Source: Buddleja alternifolia (Eukaryota > Streptophyta > Magnoliopsida > Lamiales > Scrophulariaceae). From it: 64,000 nt of DNA. Location: positions 48,110,423-48,174,422 of the forward strand of contig CM033394.1 in NCBI GenBank assembly GCA_019426215.1, written 5' to 3'. Below the pieces are notes generated by a model, which searched no databases, was not told the origin of the DNA, and was given only the letters and a program-made list of their open reading frames with translations. This document shows positions 55,936 through 64,000 of this stretch, piece by piece. The first letter of the stretch is position 1. Every line of letters begins with the position of its first letter. Both the position numbers and the translations under genes were made by a program.

Positions 55936-56373
55936 TAACATATAGAAGTATGAAGATTGATAATATATTTTTTACATTATTGAAATAGTAATAGAACGAA
56001 AGAAATTGATCTACTTGTGTGCAGCACAAAGAACAAAATGCAATATTGGTGACAAATTAGAAAAAAATACATTGATTGATGATTATATGTATGAATATAC
56101 TGGGGTTTTTTTTTCTAAAGAAATCGAGATGTATTTAAAAAAATGATCAAAATGTCATCAGAAGTATATAAAAAATTAATTAATTATTTCTTAAATAACT
56201 ATAAATTAATAATAATTAAATTTGTTTGTTAATAAACTAAATATATGTACAACGACTCCTGAAATGCGCAGCCATGCATTTCATAATTCCTTACTTCAAT
56301 TATATACTCATTATTTTACCAAGTGCATCGCACGTGATACTTTCTAGTATTAGGAAAAAGGAAAGAAAATGAA

Positions 56374-56597
56374 GTGAAAAATTGGATGTTTAGTCCCCCG
56401 TAAAAGAAAGGCGGGACAAAAATTGCACACGATAGGCCACGTTCAAGTCACGTGATCTATCCAGTCCAAAGAGTAATGGAGAAGACCAAAATTACTAAGG
56501 TTGACGTATGGGACTGTAAGTGCCACGTCCCAAAAATTTGAGACCAAGAATCATAACACTTATTCTAATGGGACCAAAAGTGCAATTTTATTTAAGG
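56374..56597. mobile_element. Small TTTTGGTCCC-type inverted-repeat element
   Basis: Left end AAAAATTGGATGTTTAGTCCCC, right end GGGACCAAAAGTGCAATTTTA (inverted), about 220 bp, non-coding. Same terminal type as 38.1, 39.3 and 60.1 kb. Confidence 0.5.
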
Positions 56598-56954
56598 TCA
56601 ATTACATTCACCCCCTTCACCTTTGGCTTAATTACCAATAGTCCCTCAACGTTTGGTAAATTACAAGAACACCCCGTCAGAGATTGATATCCCGAACAGT
56701 CGTCGGAAAGTATTAAAGGACGCATTTGCTCCTTTGAATCACAACCAAAAAAAAAAAATCATAAGATCATATAAAATTTCTATGGACTAAACATTTTGAT
56801 GTTTTTGGGCAGATTTCGATGTTTTTCAAGCATTTCAATTTCTTTTTTCTTGCAAAACATTTTCTTGATCCCAGTACGAAGATCAAATCATTCTAAGTAA
56901 AAATGACAAAACAAGCTCGAATTCTTACCTTTTTCCTTTACATGAAACTGAAAT

Positions 56955-57547
56955 TCTAGCTCTTTTTTGTTGGAGAAAGAGAAGAAAATTGAGAAGTGAC
57001 AAGCGACTTGTTGAGTAAATTGAAGAATATATAGAAAGACAAATACTATATGGTATACTATTCTAATGTGAGTGAATTCTGGTCAGATTTCGACGTTTTT
57101 CAAACCTCAAGAAGTAGGAACCTTTTTTTACTATAGGAAGCTTATTTTCTGCACCAGCAAAATTGCAAATTTAGTCCCACAGGATAAAGCCATTTTAGTT
57201 TGAGCCTTGTGTTTTAGGTGACTTTAGAAATAGTGTCAATAATTTGAAGAATTGACAAATTACGTGACTATATAACTTTTATCAGAAACCCCCGGCCCGG
57301 ACAAATATTAAAGTCACTTATCCCTGAAAAATTAAAAAATTATTTGAATTCCAAATTTAATAAAATTATCCCTTAAACAATATATTATTTAAGAAAAATA
57401 AAGAAAGAAAAACAAACCAACATTTGAGGGGGGACTAAGCGGGCAGGGGCTAGGGTGGGGTTATGTTTGGGTGGCGGGGTCAAGGCCTAGGTGGTGGGCA
57501 GCATCGAGGGGTGTGGTTGGATTGGTGGGGAGGGAATTTGGCTTTCC
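56955..57547. repeat. Dispersed repeat copy B (uninterrupted)
   Basis: Sister of copy A at 31281-33606; the single CAAAT at 57040-57044 is the empty site of the solo LTR there. The right part is G-rich like copy A. Confidence 0.75.
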
Positions 57548-57580
57548 GGGGTGGGGGGGGGGGGGGGGTTGGGGGGGGGG
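57548..57580 (+). repeat. Near-continuous G run (33 bases)
   Basis: Three blocks of 8 to 18 G separated by T or TT. Able to form G-quadruplexes in principle; length is prone to sequencing error. Confidence 0.85.
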
Positions 57581-60121
57581 AATTTTTTATTTTTAAAATT
57601 TTTTAAGGGTAAGTGACAAGGAATTTGTTGGAGGGAGTATTTGATAGAAGCTATATGGTTCAAGGGGCAGGTAGCAATTTTGAGTCAACCATGTTAGAGT
57701 TGCCCATTAATTACGTTCATTTTTAATGAAGAAAGTGCGGGTGGGATCAATGTTGCTTAACCAAATGACCAACAATGCAACTTTTTCAAATTGTTCAAGT
57801 GATTTCTAAGAATCATGTAAAGTGTGGTGCTAGAATTAAAATGACCATATCATATGGGACTAAATTTGCGATTTGCCAATTTGGACTAGTGAGGTTAGAT
57901 TTTAGATCAATTCTTGTGTTTTTTTGTACCTCTTTTTCATCTATTATGTTAGGTATGTGCAGCAGCAATAATTTTTGCAACCGGGCTACATTTGAAACTA
58001 GTCTCTACTATTATAAAAGTATAGGTGGTCTTTTGAAACTTTTGATGTACCTAAAATATCCTTATATAATTCAATTTTTAAGGGCAAAAGAGTAAAAAAC
58101 AAATATAATAATAAATTACAAATATTTACAATAATAAGATTTATAGTTATATTAGGACTCTACAATCGAATTAACACAAAAAATCTAATCTAATTGCTCG
58201 GTGGAATCAACACAAATAATAAAAAATTAGTAATGCTAATCTCACAAATTTTCGGTGAAATTAGAATATATAGGAACCTCGCCACCTGCTGGCTAAGTAG
58301 ATCTATTTTATTTATTATTATTTTTTGAATCATCTAACTAGATCTATCTGTATTACAAAAACAGACTCTAACTTCATATATTTACTAAATGACCCTAAAT
58401 CATTTAAACATAGCATTGCCTAATACTCCACTACAAACATAAATTCCAATTGTACACAATAACTAGCATACAGAAATTTTGGGGTTTACTTCTACACAAG
58501 ATAATTAGAAAAAGAAAAAGAAAAAGATTTCTACGCAAAATTGATAGCTTGGACTTTATGTTGAAAGTTATGTTTAAATATTTCTAAGGAAACCATAAGC
58601 GGACAAATATTGATTTGCAAACATCTGATAAAGTATGAATCTACTAACTAAACGAGTTGTTAGTGAATAAAAACAAGTTTATTTTCATATTGCGCTTATA
58701 TGTATCATGCTTATATGAAGTTTTATAGATTAGATTGGGAATAATTACGATGTTTGCTACTGAAAGTATCTTTATGGATTAATCCTGAACCTAAGAGTTT
58801 GAGATATTATACTGTAAAACCATGAACATAATCATTTTCCAAAAAACATTCAATTGCATGATGTAAATGTACGTAGCTACTAATGTCATCGTTGAATTGA
58901 AATAAAAGAATATTAGTGCATATATGGTAGATTTGTTGCATGATAAATAAGTATTGTGTTTTTTATTCTTTTATTAAAAAGAAATACTCATTCATACGAA
59001 TTTTATTTTATTTTTTTTGTTCTTTTACAAAATCTCTTAAGATAAGAGTATTTCTTTTCCCTTGAGTATACTTTGGGTCGAAGGAAGACTTTAAATCAAT
59101 GCCAAAGTCACGACTCAAAGTCAAGTGTTGAATTTATTGGTCAATTTATTTGATTCTACTATTAAGATATATGTGTGAATCATTATTGAGATTTTGCTTT
59201 CCAAATCTTGAAAAGATCAAAAATATAAACGGAGTGTTTTCTTAAAATATTACATGTATACCATTTTAAGATAAGATATTTAAGTTACATCTCTTAATTT
59301 TTCTTTAAATCTAACTGCATAATATGGTTAAATAAGACTAATAAATAAAATAGAACAATATTGCAGTTAGAGGTTCAATAGGTTCACATTTTTTTTAACA
59401 AATTTGTAAGAATTAAAAAGAAAAAAGAAATAGTAAACATAAAAATAATGTTTGAGACAATTTACATTATAAAGAAGGGGGTAAATGATATGAAAATGGA
59501 CTTTTTTTTGGGTGGGGAGGTTGATGCAATGGATGTTGTTCAATGTAGTAAATCGTATTTTACTGTTTCAGATATCTACAATAGTAAGCTATATAAAAAT
59601 TAAGACTACACAACATAATTACTATAGATAATTATTGGATGTAAAGGAATGTAAGAACAAGTTGTTCATCAGCAGGAAAGAAGATAAAAGCAAACTTAAT
59701 TTGCTTGAACTTGGAAAAGACAAATTTACAATATAAATATATATTATGGTTTACGTAATAATTTATATTTATTTTTTTAATTGATTAAATAAATATTGCG
59801 TTGATGGAGAAAATTGAGGATCATTATAAAAAACATACAAAGGATAATTTTCTATATATGTGTTGTGTATGACAATGAAAGCTCATATATTTAATGATAT
59901 AGTTTTTGAAAGACTCATACTAATTTTTCCATAATACATCAAAATAGTACATTCACACATCATTTTATTGTGATGTTTTAATCAATTAATCTTTTTAGAA
60001 ATTAGTTTAATGTTCATATTTCGTTAATTAGACATCCATTAGCTCTTTCTTAATCTTTAACTATTTTATATTCGTTAATAGAATATGTGCTTACATGTTT
60101 ATATATATCATTTATATTAAG
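57581..60121. other. AT-rich intergenic stretch without genes
   Basis: No supported gene. 57885-57985 (GGACTAGTGAGGTTAGATTTTAG … GCAGCAGCAATAATTTTTGC) is a diverged R-family fragment. The 106-codon frame at 57775-58095 overlaps it and has no recognised domain. Confidence 0.5.
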
Positions 60122-60430
60122 GGTAATGGCACTTTTGGTTCCCTATATTTGTTGTTAGTATGACTTGAGTCATGCATGTTTAATTTGTGAGTTTAGCATC
60201 GCTAACGTTCTAATTTAATTTAATTTAATTCTTTTTAAATATGTTAACCCTTATATTTAGTTTCACTCAATTTTTTACATATGAGCAATACATTCTCACA
60301 TTTAAGAGTAAAGATGTCCAAAAAAACTTAAATGAAGCCAAATACGAACACTAGAGATGCTAAAGTCAAGATTTAAATATGAGGGACTAAATTGATACTA
60401 ACATTGAACATGTGGGACCAAAAGTATCCT
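60122..60430. mobile_element. Small TTTTGGTCCC-type inverted-repeat element
   Basis: Left GGTAATGGCACTTTTGGTTCC, right (inverted) GGATACTTTTGGTCCCAC, arms about 100 bp, total about 309 bp. Non-coding. Confidence 0.62.
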
Positions 60431-61019
60431 ATGAGCAATACAATGTCACATTTACTTCTCCTACATTTTCTATAAATGGAAAAAATGATTCAATAGAAGT
60501 GAATCAAATAAAAAGGAAAGCATTATCTATGTCAACCTATTGTGATTCCGGCATTAATGTTCAAATGTAGACACGTTGAATGATCTTGAGTAAAATCATG
60601 CTACGATTGCTAAAGAGAAAAAAATAATAATCATAAAAAAAAGACTACATAGATATCCAATTTTTAGACATAATGAAGAGACAATCGTAAAAGAAGAAGA
60701 GAGTATTCAATCCATAAGAAGTAAAAGTAAAGAAGAGAAGAAGCAAATGAAAAGATAAATTTACATAAGAAAATATGTACATTATTATCTATTTTTTAAT
60801 TTTCAATAAACTCAAATGTTTTAAGTATTGATTTACTGAGTCTTTCATGTCAATATTTTTAGTATTTCAAACAATACTTTGTGAATTATACTTAAGTTTG
60901 CCTGAGCCGGATACTGATTAGAATTTCCCGTCAGTGTTTACTTTGTACCCTAAAAATACGTTTTCATTTCTATTTAGTAGTCAATGCTAACTATGATGAC
61001 AAAGGGCAAACTGTAGATT
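60431..61019. other. AT-rich gap without genes
   Basis: Purine-rich 60600-60770. Nothing recognised. Confidence 0.45.
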
Positions 61020-61700
61020 GACTAATTCACTTACTTCTCAACTTTGAATTTTTGAGTCAGTAGATCTAGAAAGTCTTAACAATTTACATACTTTTCATTT
61101 CTTCTTTTCTAAGCTCTGTTTTCACTCTTTTTTGCCACAGATTAATTTACTTACGTCTCAACTTTGAATATTTGAGTCAATAGAGAAAGTCTTAACAATT
61201 TACATACTTTTCGTTTCTTCCTTTCTAAGCTCTATTTTCACTCTTTTATGCTACAATAATTTTTATCCTAAAGCCAAAATATGAACTAATAAAGATAACA
61301 TGTACAGAATAGATTAGATCAAATTAAACAAAAGTATATGAATAAATATCTAATAATATGAACGTATCACTTCTTCAGCCTCGTCCACTTCTTATTTAGA
61401 CTAGCTAGGGACAGATTTTAGATCATTTTTGTATTTTCTTCGTATCTTCTCGTGATGTATTTTGTTATAGTTGTGTGGCAGCAGTTGTCCTTGTGGCGGG
61501 CATCAGGTGAAACATGACGTTTGACTGTTGTACGATATAGTGGTTTGAGTTACAGCTAGCATTACTAAGTTATAACGTTTGCCATAGTAATAGTGATAGA
61601 TGCTCGGTCCTAAAATTTGTGTCAAAACAAAGATGACGTCTTTGATTCCCATGAGAACAATTATCGGGGAGGGGATCGTTAATATTGTTAGGGATGTTAT
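61020..61700. repeat. Dispersed repeat copy R3 with internal tandem duplication
   Basis: 61020-61140 and 61141-61256 are tandem copies (about 116-121 bp; CTCAACTTTGAAT, AAAGTCTTAACAATTTACAT). 61190-61470 is the full counterpart of R1 (4724-4840 plus 20576-20790), and 61380-61560 matches R2. A 91-codon frame at 61600-61875 starts inside it and matches no family I know. Confidence 0.7.
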
Positions 61701-64000
61701 CACTAGAGCACGAAGAAATAATAAAGAAACAAGAAAATTGAGCCTAAATATGAAGATAACAATGCGAGAATTTAACGTGGTTAGGCATAGTTGCCTACAT
61801 CCACGAGCCAATCTAGACTATGTTGGAAATAAGCTTCAAAATTTCTTCAATTTACATTTTATTTTCAACAAATAATAATTTTTTAAATCTCACAATTAGT
61901 GTGCCTATTTACTTATAATTTATTTTAGACTTATGGCCTCATTATCATCTTATTTATGTGATATTTGACCACATTATTTTATCATTAGTGGGCCTAATTA
62001 TTATTTGGTTTTATTGTGATTTTATGATGGTTTTTAGTGGTCCATTAATATCTTTGAAATGGTCAAATTTTAGTTCTCTATATAAGGGGCCATGGTCTTA
62101 ATTGTTTGTTGGCACATTGAGAGTGTGAGGTATTTTACATAGAGATTGTGATATTATTTTATACTCCCCACAAGAGTGTTTTGGCAACGTGACTAAGGGA
62201 TTGGTTCCTCGTCTCCTTGTGGTCGTGCACATAGGATGAGACACCGCTGTGAGCTAATGGGGTTTTATCTTGGAGTCGTGATCAGCCATCAGAACCTGCA
62301 CGTAGGGAGGCAATCATGGCTTTAGGACAGCGTCATGTGGCGTGACTCTCCATCGGTGCAGTATCTTATTTTATGTTTTATGTTGTTTAATATGTATTAT
62401 TCCAAAGATTTATAGTATTATATCATGATGTACGAATAGCATACTTTATGAAATTATTTAAGTAATTTATATTTATGTAAACACAAATCACAAAATTCAC
62501 AACAATCTAAAGCCATGAGCGTGATTTGTGTTTAAGCAAATAATTTTGAGATTTATGATTTAATGTAACCCAAGTTTTGGTTGTTTGCATGTGAACTCGA
62601 TTGAGAAATTGATCGATCCATTGGGATACAACATGTATCCTAATAAATCTATGATGCTCGGCGCCTGCTAGTTGATCTGGGTATGAGCTATTCAATTCCA
62701 GAAAATGGTATGACTTTCTCCACTATGAAATTTCTTAAAGAGATTAAAAAGGTACGTGGATTGCATAATTCTATTCTTTTATATATGATTGAAATCAACT
62801 ACATTTCTGACAAGTCCCATATGCTTATTATGTAATTAGTGAACGCATGAATAAATCTTGCTTTTACGTATGAGCAATTTTATGGTTTGGTCAAACGAAC
62901 ATGAGCATGTGTTAATTATCCATTAAGATTTAACAATCTGTTATCTGTTTTTTTAAGTGCTAATTTAAGGATGCTTTATAAGCTATATATGCATTTTTTT
63001 GAAACATTCTGGAGGATTAGCAAGTTAAATTTATGTATGGGAATTAAGTTTATAAAAATAATAATAATATAGTTTAATAGGAAACCAATATTCCATTAGT
63101 GTGTGATATTTTATCATTCTAAATGAAATTGTTTATTTGATTACTAGTCATGATTATATTTATGATTATATATTTTATGTGAAATGCTAGAAATTATTAA
63201 ATTAGGCTATTGCACGAGACCATGTGTTTTTAGAGTCCTCTATTTTCCTAGGCCAACGGTAATTAGGAGATTATGCTATTGTACAAAAAGATTTCTCATA
63301 AAGCCCGTTATGTTTTATCAAGAGTTAATCACATATTAAAACCTAAGTATTATATGTAAGGTAATTGAATTCATTAATGTAGATTAACGTTTTGCATTTG
63401 TGTATTGTTATTTTGCACACATATAATTAATAAAAAAAAAAAAAAACATCCGCTTAGTTTGCAAGTTGTGAAACTAATATGTCCAACGGCTAGTTTGTGC
63501 AAGTCATGAATTAATGAATTTATTTGCTATCATTGGGTTGGTGGTTACATAAGGTTATACTAAATGTCTTTAAGACGGCAAAAGGTCACTTGAGTTTCTA
63601 GGGGTGGACATCTGATTATATTTTACAAAGTGCTAAACTAAATAATTTTACCGTTTCTAACGGCTAGACTTAAGATGTTATGAATTAGCTATATATAATG
63701 GTAAATATTGATAAATTCATTGCATTGATATTATCGTTTGGAGGTTACACCAATAAGTGTTTGAGAAGGTAATGGACATGTTATTAAATTTCAGGTATGA
63801 ATATATGATTTTATTAGAGAGTTACAAATGTTTAATTGCATAGCACTAAAAGTCACCAACGGTTCAATTAGCTAATGTAAATTGTAAAAGTTGTTTTCAC
63901 TATTATGCATAAAATTAAAGAAGTTAATGAGTCATTTGTCTAAAGGCCAATTAAGTACAAGGTTAGACTTCCTTTTTCTAGTGCAAGGATTAGTGATATA
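61701..64000. other. AT-rich region, LTR-like fragment at its start, no gene
   Basis: 61900-62400 has an LTR-like look (CTCTATATAAGGGGCC near 62078, then GC-richer transcribed-looking sequence), but no ends or TSD were found. From 62450 on, the sequence is AT-rich with an A14 run at 63431-63446 and CAACGGCTAG-type motifs at 63484, 63658 and 63859. No coding region supported. Confidence 0.4.

Larger units (their letters stand above)
53280..56120. repeat. Degenerate tandem array, about three units of 0.85-1.1 kb
   Basis: Corresponding landmarks recur: TTAGACATTGGGC near 53470, TTTAGACCTTATGC near 54355, TTTAGACATTCCCGG near 55205; GTGACAAATTA near 54095 and 56050; GGATACATAACTTAAAACTA near 54599 and GGATATGTAAATTAAAACTA near 55678; CTACTTGTGTAGATCACAA near 54943 and CTACTTGTGTGCAGCACAA near 56011. 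Units are diverged and carry later insertions. No gene. Confidence 0.62.

Noticed and set aside
61600..61875. 91-codon basic frame
   Set aside because: Starts within an R-family repeat and has no recognisable motif; the complementary strand is open as well.

Overview
The window is nuclear DNA of a flowering plant. The evidence is one intact, multi-exon cysteine-rich receptor-like kinase gene (a plant-specific family), the remains of an AINTEGUMENTA-like AP2 gene, and plant-type mobile elements (Athila- and Tat-like Ty3/gypsy, SIRE- and Tork-like Ty1/copia, CACTA, an RT-LINE, a probable SINE and small inverted-repeat elements). A eudicot, perhaps an asterid, fits, but the sequence does not fix the species. 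All assignments come from reading motifs, splice sites, repeat ends and target-site duplications (TSDs); no database was searched.

Layout. 1-4723: right-hand part of a CACTA transposon with a decayed transposase gene and a typical 3' end. 4724-20790: a dispersed repeat split by a 5'-truncated LINE (4841-20575), which is itself split by a nearly complete Athila-like element (5695-18232, TSD ATCAC). 21483-27118: a SIRE-like copia remnant that carries a reverse-strand solo LTR (22563-24164, TSD GCTGG). 27.7-29.1 kb: AP2/ANT-like pseudogene with an internal tandem duplication. 29.5-30.5 kb: two CACTA ends, one of them a complete 401-bp non-autonomous element with TSD ATT. 31281-33606: a dispersed repeat interrupted by a 1,491-bp solo LTR (TSD CAAAT); its uninterrupted sister copy lies at 56955-57540. 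33607-37.6 kb: a copia LTR and leader, then a rearranged Tat-like gypsy fragment ending at a SINE. 38-40.1 kb: three inverted-repeat elements. 40963-52616, minus strand: the receptor kinase gene, seven exons, whose 8.9-kb first intron holds a Tork-like copia element (43160-48203, TSD CATTT), a likely solo LTR and a long-TIR element. 52.6-64 kb: AT-rich intergenic DNA with a degenerate tandem array (53.3-56.1 kb) and several small elements.

The receptor kinase is the only gene that looks functional: all six introns have GT/AG borders on the minus strand, every phase joins, and the kinase catalytic residues are present. Everything else is mobile DNA or its debris. The most interesting signals are (a) the kinase gene keeping an intact frame across a transposon-filled first intron, (b) three unrelated LTR elements that each carry arrays of a different short self-complementary motif (GCGCCTAGGCGC, TTCGAACGT, GCTCGAGC), (c) an Athila copy with about 99% identical LTRs but no visible primer binding site and a broken coding region, and (d) a CACTA parent-like element and a matching small derivative in the same window.
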